A DNA stretch of 45,290 nt, taken from assembly GCA_934754445.1 (NCBI GenBank), contig CAKVHZ010000009.1, positions 1 through 45,290 of the forward strand. The letters are read 5' to 3'. Position 1 is the first letter of the stretch, and the number at the start of each line of letters is the position of its first letter. This DNA is from an uncultured Clostridia bacterium (GTDB taxonomy: Bacteria; Bacillota; Clostridia; Christensenellales; UBA1242). The notes below the pieces were generated by a model, which was given only the letters and a program-made list of their open reading frames with translations, ran no database searches and was not told where the DNA came from. Of this stretch, positions 1 through 8,565 are shown in pieces. A program made the translations under genes and the position numbers.

Positions 1-2
1 GT

Positions 3-1370
3 GCTGTAACAGGATCATATTATAATGCTCGAGAAGTTGAGTATTATAACACGAGGGGTGAAACATTAGATGGAATTTCTCATGCAATTACGATTGTTGG
101 ATGGGACGACACAATACCTGCAAGCAAATTTAAACCAAAAGAAGCAAGTCAAAATGGTGGTTGGATTATTAAAAATAGTTATAATACACTTCCTTATTTT
201 TATCTTTCTTACGATAGTTCTGTTGGCAATGTTTGTGGGTTTAAATATGCTAAAAAATCTGAATTTGACTTCAATTATTTTTATGATAATGTTATTGAAG
301 AACCTATGCGAAGTGAAAATAATTCAAAATGTGTTGCCAATGTTTTTTTGGCAAAGAAAAGTGATGATGAACATAGTGAATATGTAAAAGCGGTTAATGT
401 GGCAACTTATGGTAACAATTTAACTTGTAATGTAAAGGTTTACACAAATTTAACAAACCCCAACAATCCAGAAAGTGGGATATTATCTGCAAGTGGAGAA
501 AGGCTTTTAGATTATAGCGGTTATCATACTGTTATGCTTAACAATTTGGCAAAAATTGACAAAGACACATATTATTCAGTTGTTGTTAGTGTGAGTAGTC
601 AAAATGGTGGAAGTGCCTATATATTATATTCACTAAATTCTAGTGTAAACACCAAATATAAATCTGCAAGCGGTTGGAATGTTGCGAATTATGCTTCTAG
701 AATAAAGGCTTATACAGTTTTAAAAAAAGATGAGGCTAACTCTAAAATTGACATTTCTTTAGCACAATACAATGATATTTCATCTCAGTTATATAGTGGT
801 CAAGCAATTTGCCCACAAGTTCAAATAACACTAAATTCTCAAACTTTAATTTTAAATAAGGATTATCAAGTTATATACAACAACAATAAAAATGTCGGGA
901 CTGCTGAAATTGTAGTTAACGGAATTGGGAACTACAAGGGAAGTTTAAAAATTCAATTTCAAATTTTACCAGTAGAAGTTCCTATAAAACCTAATGACAA
1001 AATTGTTTATTCAAGTAGTGCAACAACATTAAAAGATATTAGTTTACCAACTGGCTGGCAATGGGAAAATCCAGATTTGTCTATCAACAATATAACAACT
1101 GCATTGGCAATATATATGGGAGAAGATAAGAATAATTATAATAATACTACAAAGTTAATAACTTTAATAAAAGAAGAAAATAACACCCCTGATGTTCCAA
1201 AAGACAATATAAATGATGACAAAACGATATTAAATAAACAAAATAAAATTTTGATAATTGGTGGTATAGTAGTTGTTGGCATAATATTAATTATAATAAT
1301 TATTTGGTTTATAAAAAAGACTAAGAGAAAAAGAAAAGTAAAGATTAATAAAAATTTTTTTAACAACTAA
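3..1370 (+). CDS. Papain-family (C1A) cysteine protease, membrane-anchored, 5'-truncated by window edge
   Basis: The open frame runs from the first complete codon (position 3), so the N-terminus and catalytic Cys lie outside the window. Of the visible 455 residues, the start holds the C1A His region (SHAITIVGWDD, His27) and the Asn region (GGWIIKNSYN, Asn58). A lectin-like segment of the type that follows C1A domains in Firmicutes surface proteases comes next (about 105-220; GYHTVML). Two Ig-like repeat modules follow (about 256-326 with a YNNNKNVGTAEI core, and 325-392). One hydrophobic helix (about 416-438) and a Lys/Arg tail end the protein, so it is anchored by its C-terminus with the protease outside. 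There is no LPXTG signal. An internal ATG at 306 is in the same frame and is not a separate gene. The role in extracellular protein degradation is inferred. Confidence 0.85.
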   Translation, partial: AVTGSYYNAREVEYYNTRGETLDGISHAITIVGWDDTIPASKFKPKEASQNGGWIIKNSYNTLPYFYLSYDSSVGNVCGFKYAKKSEFDFNYFYDNVIEEPMRSENNSKCVANVFLAKKSDDEHSEYVKAVNVATYGNNLTCNVKVYTNLTNPNNPESGILSASGERLLDYSGYHTVMLNNLAKIDKDTYYSVVVSVSSQNGGSAYILYSLNSSVNTKYKSASGWNVANYASRIKAYTVLKKDEANSKIDISLAQYNDISSQLYSGQAICPQVQITLNSQTLILNKDYQVIYNNNKNVGTAEIVVNGIGNYKGSLKIQFQILPVEVPIKPNDKIVYSSSATTLKDISLPTGWQWENPDLSINNITTALAIYMGEDKNNYNNTTKLITLIKEENNTPDVPKDNINDDKTILNKQNKILIIGGIVVVGIILIIIIIWFIKKTKRKRKVKINKNFFNN

Positions 1371-1389
1371 AAAAACACATACATAAAAT
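1360..1389 (+). promoter_or_regulatory. Candidate sigma-A promoter of the ZIP gene, leaderless geometry
   Basis: TTAACA (1360-1365), an 18-bp spacer and TAAAAT (1384-1389). The ATG at 1396 lies six bases after the -10 box, and no Shine-Dalgarno sequence precedes it. The -35 box overlaps the last codons of the protease gene. Moderate match only. Confidence 0.4.
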
Positions 1390-1395
1390 GCTAAT

Positions 1396-2157
1396 ATGAT
1401 TATTTATACATTAATTGGGGTTCTTTTTGCTTTTGTTATGACACTATTAGGTGCAAGTTTAGTATTCTTTTTTAAAAACCCTATATCGAAAAAATTAAAT
1501 GTGATTTTTTATGGATTAAGTGGCGGAGTTATGATGGCTTCTACTGTGTGGTCATTAATAATACCGTCTATTAATGCTAGTGAAAATTATGGTAAATTTA
1601 GTTTTGTGCCAGCCTTAGTGGGAATAATACTAGGTGCTTTATTTATAGTTCTATTAGATTTTTTAACTGTTAAATTAAAAAAACAAAAAAACGGACTATC
1701 AAAAAACATGAAATTATTTATTGCTGTAACCGTTCATAACATACCCGAAGGTTTAGCGGTAGGATTTGCTTTTGGAATAGCGATTTTTAGTAATAGTATG
1801 GCACTTTGTATGTCTGCACTAAGTTTAGCAATAGGTATGGGACTTCAAAATTTCCCTGAAGGAGCAGCGATAAGTTTACCAATGAAAGCGAAATATAATA
1901 GTAGATTTAAAGCATTTTTGTTTGGCTTTTATTCGGCTGTTGTTGAACCAATCGCCAGTGTTATAGGTATTTTTCTTGCTAAAACATTATCTGGGCTTTA
2001 TGGCTACATTTTAGGCTTTTCGGCAGGTGCGATGCTATATGTGTTAATAGAAGAACTACTACCTGAAGCAAAACTTGATGGAAAAAGCAAATTAGGAACA
2101 TGGTGTTTTATAATAGGTTTTTGCATTATGATGATTTTAGATGTTGTTTTTAATTAA
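1396..2157 (+). CDS. ZIP-family (GufA-type) divalent metal transporter
   Basis: A 253-residue polytopic membrane protein with the usual ZIP length and about eight hydrophobic segments. The two signature helices are present: HNIPEG at residues 114-119 (metal-binding helix 4) and QNFPEG at 151-156 (helix 5, the Gln variant seen in GufA-type members). ZIP proteins move Zn2+ or other divalent cations into the cytoplasm; the specificity cannot be read here. The start has no Shine-Dalgarno and lies six bases after a possible -10 box, so translation may be leaderless. The stop codon directly abuts the stop of the convergent PRC-barrel gene, with no terminator between them, so the two 3' ends probably overlap as transcripts. 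Confidence 0.9.
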   Translation: MIIYTLIGVLFAFVMTLLGASLVFFFKNPISKKLNVIFYGLSGGVMMASTVWSLIIPSINASENYGKFSFVPALVGIILGALFIVLLDFLTVKLKKQKNGLSKNMKLFIAVTVHNIPEGLAVGFAFGIAIFSNSMALCMSALSLAIGMGLQNFPEGAAISLPMKAKYNSRFKAFLFGFYSAVVEPIASVIGIFLAKTLSGLYGYILGFSAGAMLYVLIEELLPEAKLDGKSKLGTWCFIIGFCIMMILDVVFN

Positions 2158-2574
2158 CTATTTAGGATAAATATTAGGGTCAATAACTTCTATTTTATAA
2201 TCTTCATCGGTGATAGGTGCTTCATATTTTTGCTCACTAGCATTTTGTGGATTATTATTTTTGTCATCTAAAATATTAATCATGTTATTTAACTTTTTGT
2301 TTTTAGTAGGGCATGGGCAAGGGTTAGTATCTACAAATAATTCAACTAATATTACATCTAAACCAATTTTACAAACACAAGAATAAGGAATAAAAATGTT
2401 TTCGCATTTAGAAAAAAAACTTTTTTTAGCACCGGGAACAACAAAACCTAAAATCTTTCCAGTTTGTGGAAAGAAAATAACATCTATAATATTGCCTAAA
2501 ATTTTTCCATCAGCAACATTTATAACTAATTTACATTTTAAATCGGAAAAAGAAAATTCCAAATTCCCTTGCAT
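2158..2574 (-). CDS. PRC-barrel protein, YlmC/YmxH sporulation family
   Basis: 138 residues. The first ~85 match the YlmC/YmxH PRC-barrel pattern: an early FSDLKCK strand, VADGKILGNIIDV, then TGKILGFVVPG and a hydrophobic VCKIGLDVILVEL end. The remaining ~50 residues form a polar tail (with a CPCP motif) that the short Bacillus homologues lack. The family is linked to sporulation but its biochemical role is unsettled; PRC barrels usually bind protein or RNA partners. It is transcribed divergently from nrdR. There is no Shine-Dalgarno: seven T residues precede the ATG, suggesting a very short or absent leader. Confidence 0.8.
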   Translation of the reverse strand: MQGNLEFSFSDLKCKLVINVADGKILGNIIDVIFFPQTGKILGFVVPGAKKSFFSKCENIFIPYSCVCKIGLDVILVELFVDTNPCPCPTKNKKLNNMINILDDKNNNPQNASEQKYEAPITDEDYKIEVIDPNIYPK

Positions 2575-2584
2575 AAAAAAATAT

Positions 2585-2613
2585 ATGTTACAAAATTCGT
2601 AATTATTCTACAA
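2585..2613 (-). promoter_or_regulatory. Candidate promoter of the ylmC-like gene, near-leaderless
   Basis: On the minus strand, TTGTAG (2613-2608), a 17-bp spacer and TAACAT (2590-2585). This predicts a start only about 3-4 bases before the ATG at 2574. An overlapping TATATT (2585-2580) would put the start inside the ATG. No ribosome-binding site is present. Confidence 0.4.
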
Positions 2614-2679
2614 ATTAAATACGACGAATACTATAAAATTAATTTTACTTTTATATAAAAACTAAGTAGTAAAATTTTG

Positions 2680-2708
2680 TTGATTTTTATTTTAAAATTT
2701 GTTATATT
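2680..2708 (+). promoter_or_regulatory. Promoter of nrdR, leaderless geometry
   Basis: TTGATT (2680-2685), a 17-bp spacer and an extended -10 TGTTATATT (hexamer 2703-2708). Only six bases separate the -10 box from the nrdR ATG, so transcription should begin at or within one or two bases of the A of ATG. Confidence 0.55.
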
Positions 2709-2714
2709 TATTTT

Positions 2715-3179
2715 ATGAGATGTTTTTATTGTGGTAGTGAAGAAGATAAAGTAATTGATACTAGAGTAATTAACGATGGGACAAGTATTAGGCGTAGGAG
2801 AGAGTGCTTAAGTTGTGGCAAGCGTTTTACAACTTTTGAAACTATAGAAACTACTCCAATTTTAGTAATTAAAAATAATCAAACAAGAGAACCATTTAAT
2901 AAAGAAAAAATGAAAAGCGGAATAATTAAAGCATGTGAAAAAAGACCGGTTTCTATTGCTCAAATAAATGAATTAGTTGATAGTGTAGAAAAAGATATTC
3001 AAAATACTTTAAAAAGTGAAGTGGAATCTAAATTTATTGGCGAACTTGTTATGAATAAATTAAAAGAACTTGATGAAATTGCTTATGTAAGGTTTGCTGT
3101 TGTTTATAGGCAATTTACCGATGTTACTAATTTTATAAATTTTTTAAACGGATTAAGTGAAAATGAAAATAAGGTATAA
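2715..3179 (+). CDS. nrdR: Transcriptional repressor NrdR
   Basis: 154 residues, the standard NrdR length. The N-terminal zinc ribbon has Cys3, Cys6, Cys31 and Cys34 around an Arg-rich DNA-contact stretch (SIRRRREC), and an ATP-cone domain occupies about 47-137. NrdR senses ATP/dATP and represses ribonucleotide reductase genes; no nrd genes and no NrdR box are visible here. The ATG is chosen because the zinc ribbon begins at residue 3. It has no Shine-Dalgarno and follows an extended -10 box by six bases. The stop codon is inside the left arm of a terminator hairpin. The next gene is convergent. Confidence 0.95.
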   Translation: MRCFYCGSEEDKVIDTRVINDGTSIRRRRECLSCGKRFTTFETIETTPILVIKNNQTREPFNKEKMKSGIIKACEKRPVSIAQINELVDSVEKDIQNTLKSEVESKFIGELVMNKLKELDEIAYVRFAVVYRQFTDVTNFINFLNGLSENENKV

Positions 3180-3195
3180 TTTTATACCTTATTTT
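3166..3195 (+). terminator. Intrinsic terminator of nrdR
   Basis: A 13-bp perfect stem (3166-3178 with 3183-3195) with a four-base loop, running into a T tract. The left arm contains the nrdR stop codon. It also separates nrdR from the convergent gene at 3217-3708. Confidence 0.85.
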
Positions 3196-3216
3196 TTTAT
3201 AAAAATTAAAATGTTA

Positions 3217-3708
3217 TTACATCAAATTTTCCATTTCATCAATTTTAGATTTTTTCAAATTAACTAATTTTAAGTGGTCTTTTTTAACTTGTTTGGCTCT
3301 TTCAAGTTCACTATTTAAAATATCCATATAGTTTTTAAATTCGGAAAATTCATAACTTGCATCATCTTCAGTTTGAGCAGAATTTACCCGTCCAATATAA
3401 CAATATTTTAAGTATGCTTTTAAAAGTTTAACAAATTGTTCGGTATAATTTGATAATAAAATAGCATCTGATAAATGTCTTTTTATAGATACTTGATCTA
3501 TTAAATAGTTACTTAAAAATACAGGTAGTAAGTTTTCTACATTTGTGATAGGTCTATATGAATAATTAGCGATAGTTTTGCCGTCATTGTCTTTTATTGT
3601 AAAACTACCTTTGCTTGTGTCTAAAATAACTTTTAAAAAATCATCAAGATAGATTTTTTCACTTTTGTATTCAAATGCCAATTTGTCGTTTTCTTTTATA
3701 AATTTCAT
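3217..3708 (-). CDS. Hypothetical protein with C-terminal coiled coil
   Basis: 163 residues, not recognised. The N-terminal half looks like a small mixed alpha/beta fold (alternating strands in the first ~55 residues, with a KDNDGKTIANYSY turn). The C-terminal ~50 residues are highly charged and helical (LNSELERAKQVKK), a likely coiled coil. It has no signal peptide or membrane segment, so it is cytoplasmic. The start is well supported by an AGGAGA Shine-Dalgarno just upstream on the minus strand. It is a single-gene unit convergent with nrdR and divergent from comM. No function is assigned. Confidence 0.7.
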   Translation of the reverse strand: MKFIKENDKLAFEYKSEKIYLDDFLKVILDTSKGSFTIKDNDGKTIANYSYRPITNVENLLPVFLSNYLIDQVSIKRHLSDAILLSNYTEQFVKLLKAYLKYCYIGRVNSAQTEDDASYEFSEFKNYMDILNSELERAKQVKKDHLKLVNLKKSKIDEMENLM

Positions 3709-3802
3709 ATTAAATTTCTCCTAATTAATAGTATTTTAACTTAGTTTATTATTTTTGTCAATACTCAGTTAATGTAAAAATTTAATTTATGCGAAAAAAA
3801 GT

Positions 3803-3831
3803 TTTAAAATAATAATAATTTTTGTTATACT
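3803..3831 (+). promoter_or_regulatory. Promoter of the comM operon, leaderless geometry
   Basis: A strong extended -10, TGTTATACT (hexamer 3826-3831), with a weak TTTAAA at -35 (3803-3808, 17-bp spacer). The comM ATG begins six bases after the -10 box, and there is no ribosome-binding site between them. Confidence 0.55.
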
Positions 3832-3837
3832 TATATC

Positions 3838-5373
3838 ATGTTATCAAAAGTTTTGAGTTATGGATTAATTGGAATTGAAGGTTATAAAGTAGAAGTAGAA
3901 GTTGATATTCATAATGGATTACCTAGTTATGAAGTTGTAGGATTAGCGGATACGGCTATTAAAGAAAGTAAAGAGAGAGTGCAAAGTGCAATTAAAAATA
4001 CACCACTTATCGAATTTCCTAGATATAAAGTAGTTATTAATCTTGCCCCAGCAGATATGAAGAAAGAAGGCACATATTATGATTTAGCGATTGCTATGGG
4101 CATTTTAAAAGCAACAGATCAAATAAAAAATGAAAGTTTAAGCGAATATATTATTATAGGCGAATTAGGCTTAAACGGAGATATTAGAAAGGTTAATGGG
4201 TTACTACCTATTTTAATTTCTAGTAGGCTTGCTGGTTATAAAAAAGTAATTATTCCTTATGAAAATTCTAACGAAGCAAGTTTTATAGGTGGAATAGAAA
4301 CTTATGCTTTTAAGAATTTAAAAGAAGTTGTAGATTATTTTAATGGAGAATTAGAGAAATCTCCAATAGATATAAATAATTATGAAAGTATAAAGAATAA
4401 TAATAAAAATTATGATGATTTTTCTAGTGTAAAAGGTCAATATAACGCAAAACGAGCTTTAGAAATTGCTGCTGCTGGAGGTCATAATGTTTTAATGATA
4501 GGCCCACCAGGTAGCGGTAAAACTATGCTTGCACGTTGTTTTCCATCAATTCTTCCAGACATGACTTTTGAAGAAGCATTAGAAGTTACTAAAATTCATT
4601 CTATTGCGGGAACATTAGATTCTAAAGAAGGTATTATTGTAAATAGACCTTTTAGAGCGCCACACCATACAACTACAATTTCGGCGTTAACTGGTGGCGG
4701 TAGACTTGCTAAACCGGGTGAAATAAGTTTAGCACATTATGGAGTTTTATTTTTAGATGAACTTCCAGAGTATAATCGTCAAGCAGTAGAAGCAATGCGT
4801 CAACCACTAGAAGATGGTGTTATAACCGTTTCTCGTTCGGCATTAACTATAGAATACCCAGCGAGATTTAATTTAATTGCTAGTATGAATCCTTGTCCTT
4901 GCGGATATTATGGTAGTAAAAAAATTGCTTGTAAATGCTCGGCACATCAAATTCATAGATATTTGAATAAATTAAGTGGTCCTATTATGGATAGAATAGA
5001 TTTACATATTGAAGTAGATAGTGTAGAGTATGGAGATTTAACTTCAACAAGGCAAGAAGAAAGTAGTAAAGATATAAAAGAAAGAGTTAATAAGGCAAGA
5101 AAAATTCAAATAAATAGGTTTAAAGGCACAAATGTTTTTAACAATGCAAGTATGAACAACAAAATGTGTAATGAATATTGTAAATTAGATGAAGATTGTA
5201 ATAATATTATGAAAATGGCTTTTGAACAATATAATTTAACAGCAAGAGCAAACAATAGAATTTTAAAAGTAGCAAGAACTATTGCCGATTTAGATGGTAG
5301 CGAAAATATTAAACCAGACCATATAATAGAAGCAATTAGTTATAGAACATTAGATAATAAATTTTGGGTGTAA
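3838..5373 (+). CDS. comM: ComM/YifB-type Mg-chelatase-like AAA+ ATPase
   Basis: 511 residues, full length for the family. The N-terminal ~180 residues are the ChlI-like domain. The AAA+ core has Walker A (GPPGSGKT, 222-229) and Walker B (VLFLDE, 303-308), followed by the characteristic Cys-rich NPCPCG insert (351-356, with further Cys at 365 and 367) and a C-terminal Mg-chelatase helical domain. ComM is a DnaB-like branch-migration helicase that extends recombination during natural transformation. It is the first gene of a long operon; dprA follows with no gap, which fits a DNA-uptake/recombination role. Its ATG lies six bases after the -10 box, so it is probably translated from a leaderless message. 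Confidence 0.95.
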   Translation: MLSKVLSYGLIGIEGYKVEVEVDIHNGLPSYEVVGLADTAIKESKERVQSAIKNTPLIEFPRYKVVINLAPADMKKEGTYYDLAIAMGILKATDQIKNESLSEYIIIGELGLNGDIRKVNGLLPILISSRLAGYKKVIIPYENSNEASFIGGIETYAFKNLKEVVDYFNGELEKSPIDINNYESIKNNNKNYDDFSSVKGQYNAKRALEIAAAGGHNVLMIGPPGSGKTMLARCFPSILPDMTFEEALEVTKIHSIAGTLDSKEGIIVNRPFRAPHHTTTISALTGGGRLAKPGEISLAHYGVLFLDELPEYNRQAVEAMRQPLEDGVITVSRSALTIEYPARFNLIASMNPCPCGYYGSKKIACKCSAHQIHRYLNKLSGPIMDRIDLHIEVDSVEYGDLTSTRQEESSKDIKERVNKARKIQINRFKGTNVFNNASMNNKMCNEYCKLDEDCNNIMKMAFEQYNLTARANNRILKVARTIADLDGSENIKPDHIIEAISYRTLDNKFWV

Positions 5374-6456
5374 ATGAATATAGAAGATAAGATTTTAATA
5401 TGGTTAAATAAATTTGATTTTTTATCACATAAAAAGCGTGATAACATTTTTAATGCACTAAAAAGTGAAACATTTTTTGAAGATTTTGTTTTAAATTATG
5501 CAAAAATAGAAGAATATATAGACTATTCACAATTTAGCACTATGTGTGCAGATTTAAACTATAATTCTATAGATAAATACATAGAACTTTTAAATCATAG
5601 GGATATTAAATTAATAACAATAAACTCTAGTTTATATCCTGAGAGTTTAACTCAAATAGATAATCCGCCACAAGTATTATATTGTAAGGGAGATGTTAAG
5701 TTACTTTCTAGTGATTACAATATTGCTATAGTAGGGACAAGGCATCCAACTATATACGGAAAGCAAGTTACCGAAAAATTTAGTAAGGAATTAACTTTAA
5801 ACGGATTTAATATTGTTAGTGGTCTTGCTGACGGCGTAGATACAATATCACACAAAAACTGTTTAGAAAATGGTGGAAAGACTATTGCTGTTGTTGCAGG
5901 TGGGTTAAATAATATTTATCCAGCATTCAATAAAAAATTAAGTGAAAAAATTGTTGAAGCTGGGGGTTTAATTATAACAGAAAAACAGCCTGACTATAAT
6001 GCAATGAATTATGATTTCCCAGTTCGTAACCGTATTATTGCGGGCTTAAGCAAAGGGGTTTTAATAACTGAAGCCAGTTTAAAAAGTGGAACTATGCACA
6101 CAAGAGATTATGCTATTGAGTATGGCAAGGAATTATTTGTTGTTCCTGGTAGTATTTTTAGTAGTGCAAGTGAAGGTTGTAATTTGGCAATAAAACAACT
6201 TCCAACTTGTTTAGTAGCTTGTGTAGAAGATATATTAAAGGTTTTTGATAAACCCAAAAACAAAGTAAAACCCAAACAAATTCAGTTAAGTGTAGATGAA
6301 GCGATGATTTTTAATATTTTGAAAGACGGCGAGCAAAGTTTTGACGAAATATTGCTTAAAACAAATTTTAATGTTAAAGACCTTTCAAATTTGTTGACTT
6401 TAATGAGTTTTCGTGGAATAATAAAAAAATTAGCAGGTAATAATTACTCGCTTTAA
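5374..6456 (+). CDS. dprA: DNA-processing protein DprA
   Basis: 360 residues. A short N-terminal helical/SAM-like region is followed by the Rossmann-type DprA core: GTRHPTIYG (121-129), SGLADGVDTISH (149-160), VVAGGLNNIYP (173-183), PVRNRIIAG (216-224) and EASLKSGTMHT (233-243). A winged-helix C-terminal segment starts at about 300. DprA loads RecA on incoming single-stranded DNA. The ATG follows the comM stop codon directly (TAA then ATG) with only a poor GGGTG as ribosome-binding site, so it is probably translationally coupled to comM. Together comM and dprA suggest retained transformation or recombination capacity. Confidence 0.95.
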   Translation: MNIEDKILIWLNKFDFLSHKKRDNIFNALKSETFFEDFVLNYAKIEEYIDYSQFSTMCADLNYNSIDKYIELLNHRDIKLITINSSLYPESLTQIDNPPQVLYCKGDVKLLSSDYNIAIVGTRHPTIYGKQVTEKFSKELTLNGFNIVSGLADGVDTISHKNCLENGGKTIAVVAGGLNNIYPAFNKKLSEKIVEAGGLIITEKQPDYNAMNYDFPVRNRIIAGLSKGVLITEASLKSGTMHTRDYAIEYGKELFVVPGSIFSSASEGCNLAIKQLPTCLVACVEDILKVFDKPKNKVKPKQIQLSVDEAMIFNILKDGEQSFDEILLKTNFNVKDLSNLLTLMSFRGIIKKLAGNNYSL

Positions 6457-6465
6457 GGAGTTTTA

Positions 6466-8565
6466 ATGAATTTATTTATTATAGAAGCACCAAATAAAGA
6501 AGAATCAGTTAATAAATATTTAGGTAAAGACTATAGAGTTTTTGCAACAGTTGGTCATGTTAGAGATTTGCCAACAAAAAGTTTAGCAGTTCAAGTAAAT
6601 AAGAATTTTGAACCAGTTTATGAAATTATGCCAGACAAACAAAAAATTGTAAAAGAATTAATTGCTCTAGCAAAAAAAGCCGATAATATTTATATTGCAA
6701 CCGACCCTGATAGAGAAGGCGAAGCAATAGCATATCACATAGCACATATTTTGAATTTAGACCCTAATAGTAAAGTAAGGGTTGCTTTTAACTCTATTGA
6801 TAAGGATACAATTACTAAAGCCTTACAAAACCCAAGAACGATAGACCAAAACTTAGTAAATGCTCAACAAGCAAGGCGTGTTTTAGATAGATTAGTAGGT
6901 TATAAAATTTCTCCAATTCTATGCAAAAAAATAAAAAACAATTTAAGTGCTGGTCGTGTTCAGAGCGCAGCATTAAAGTTAATTGTAGATAGAGAAAAAG
7001 AAATTCAGAATTTCGTTCCAGTAGAATATTGGACACTATCAGCAAATTTAGAAAAACCAAACAATAAACCAACTTTTAAGGCAAATTTAACCTTAAAAAC
7101 TAACGAAAAAATTAACAATAAAGAAGAAATGGATGTAATATTAGACAACATAAAAGGTAAAGACTTTATTGTTAAAAATGTTAAAAAGACTATTGCTAAA
7201 TCTAAACCACAAGCACCTTTTACAACATCTACCATGCAACAAGATGCTGGCAACAAATTAAACTTTAGCGTTAAAAAAACTACAAGTTTAGCACAAACAT
7301 TATATGCAGGAACTGATGTTAAAGGCGAAGGCAAAATTCCGCTTGTAACTTATATTAGAACAGATAGCACTCGTGTAAGTGAAGGTGCTCAAATAAAAGC
7401 AAAAGAATTTATCATTAAAAATTTTGGTGAGGATTTTGCACCTAAAAAGTTTAACTTTTACAAGTCTAGTGGCGATGCTCAAGATGCTCACGAAGCTATT
7501 AGACCAATTAATTTAGATAGAACTCCTGAGAGTTTAAAAAATAAGATTGATAACGACTTATATAAACTATATAAATTGATTTACAATAGATTTTTAGCAA
7601 GTCAAATGAGCGAAGCACAATACAATAGTGTTGTAGTAGATATTGATGCAAATAATTATTTATTTAGAGTAAGTGGTAAAAGCCCTAAATTTTTAGGTTT
7701 TACTGCTGTTTATGTAGATAAAGATAAGGAGAACGAAGTTAAATTGCCTAACTTAGAAGTAGGAGATAACTTAAATTGCCTAGAATTATTACCTGAACAA
7801 AAATTTACTAAACCAGAACCAAGATATACCGAAGCAAGCATAGTTAAAGCGATGGAAGAAAAGGGTATAGGAAGACCCGCAACTTATGCTGCTACTTTAA
7901 ATGTTTTACTAACAAGATATTGCACTAAAGATGGAAAAAGTATTGTTCCAACTGAAATAGCATTTAAAGTTATGGAATTTTTAGAAAAGAATTTTTCTAA
8001 AACAATTAACATTAATTTTACCGCTCAAATGGAAACAGCGCTAGATGAAGTGGCTGAAGGGAAAAGAGAGTGGCACAATTTAATAGAAGGTTTTTATAAA
8101 AAATTCACCCCTCAATTAATTCAAGCGGGTGCTAGTGCAAGTGAACCCGTTTTAACTGATATAAAATGTGAAAAATGTGGTCATTTTATGGTGGAAAGAG
8201 AAAGCAAATATGGAAAATTTTTGGCTTGTAGCAATTATCCTAAATGCAAAAACATTAAAAACTTAGATGGCGAGAAAAAAGAAGACAAAATAACCGACAT
8301 AAAATGTGAAAAATGTGGGGCATTAATGGTAGAAAAACAAGGTAAATATGGTAAATTTTTAGGTTGCTCAAACTATCCTAAATGTGATAATATCCAAAAA
8401 ATTTATCCTAAGAATATAGACCCAAATAAAGTAGTAAAATGCGATAAATGTGGTGCGGACATGACCTTAAAACAAGGGAAATATGGCTATTTTTATGCTT
8501 GCAAAAATTATCCAAAGTGTAAAAATGTAGTAAAAATTACTAAGGAGAAAAACAGTGATAGTTAA
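6466..8565 (+). CDS. topA: DNA topoisomerase I (type IA)
   Basis: 699 residues. The toprim domain opens with FIIEAPNKEES (the usual ESPAK is EAPNK here, a mild deviation) and has the metal motif TDPDREGEA (79-87). The catalytic tyrosine is Tyr296 in TYIRTDST. Three C-terminal zinc fingers of the CxxCG...GKF..C.NYPKC type follow (about 565-690), as in Firmicute TopA. It relaxes negative supercoils by single-strand passage. A good AAGGAG ribosome-binding site precedes the ATG. dprA-topA-trmFO is the same order as smf-topA-trmFO in Bacillus. It overlaps trmFO by 11 bases. Confidence 0.97.
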   Translation: MNLFIIEAPNKEESVNKYLGKDYRVFATVGHVRDLPTKSLAVQVNKNFEPVYEIMPDKQKIVKELIALAKKADNIYIATDPDREGEAIAYHIAHILNLDPNSKVRVAFNSIDKDTITKALQNPRTIDQNLVNAQQARRVLDRLVGYKISPILCKKIKNNLSAGRVQSAALKLIVDREKEIQNFVPVEYWTLSANLEKPNNKPTFKANLTLKTNEKINNKEEMDVILDNIKGKDFIVKNVKKTIAKSKPQAPFTTSTMQQDAGNKLNFSVKKTTSLAQTLYAGTDVKGEGKIPLVTYIRTDSTRVSEGAQIKAKEFIIKNFGEDFAPKKFNFYKSSGDAQDAHEAIRPINLDRTPESLKNKIDNDLYKLYKLIYNRFLASQMSEAQYNSVVVDIDANNYLFRVSGKSPKFLGFTAVYVDKDKENEVKLPNLEVGDNLNCLELLPEQKFTKPEPRYTEASIVKAMEEKGIGRPATYAATLNVLLTRYCTKDGKSIVPTEIAFKVMEFLEKNFSKTININFTAQMETALDEVAEGKREWHNLIEGFYKKFTPQLIQAGASASEPVLTDIKCEKCGHFMVERESKYGKFLACSNYPKCKNIKNLDGEKKEDKITDIKCEKCGALMVEKQGKYGKFLGCSNYPKCDNIQKIYPKNIDPNKVVKCDKCGADMTLKQGKYGYFYACKNYPKCKNVVKITKEKNSDS

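Noticed and set aside
70..387. A 105-codon plus-strand frame at the start of the window
   Set aside because: It is out of frame with the C1A protease, whose motifs (SHAITIVGWDD, GGWIIKNSYN) are read continuously through the same bases from position 3.
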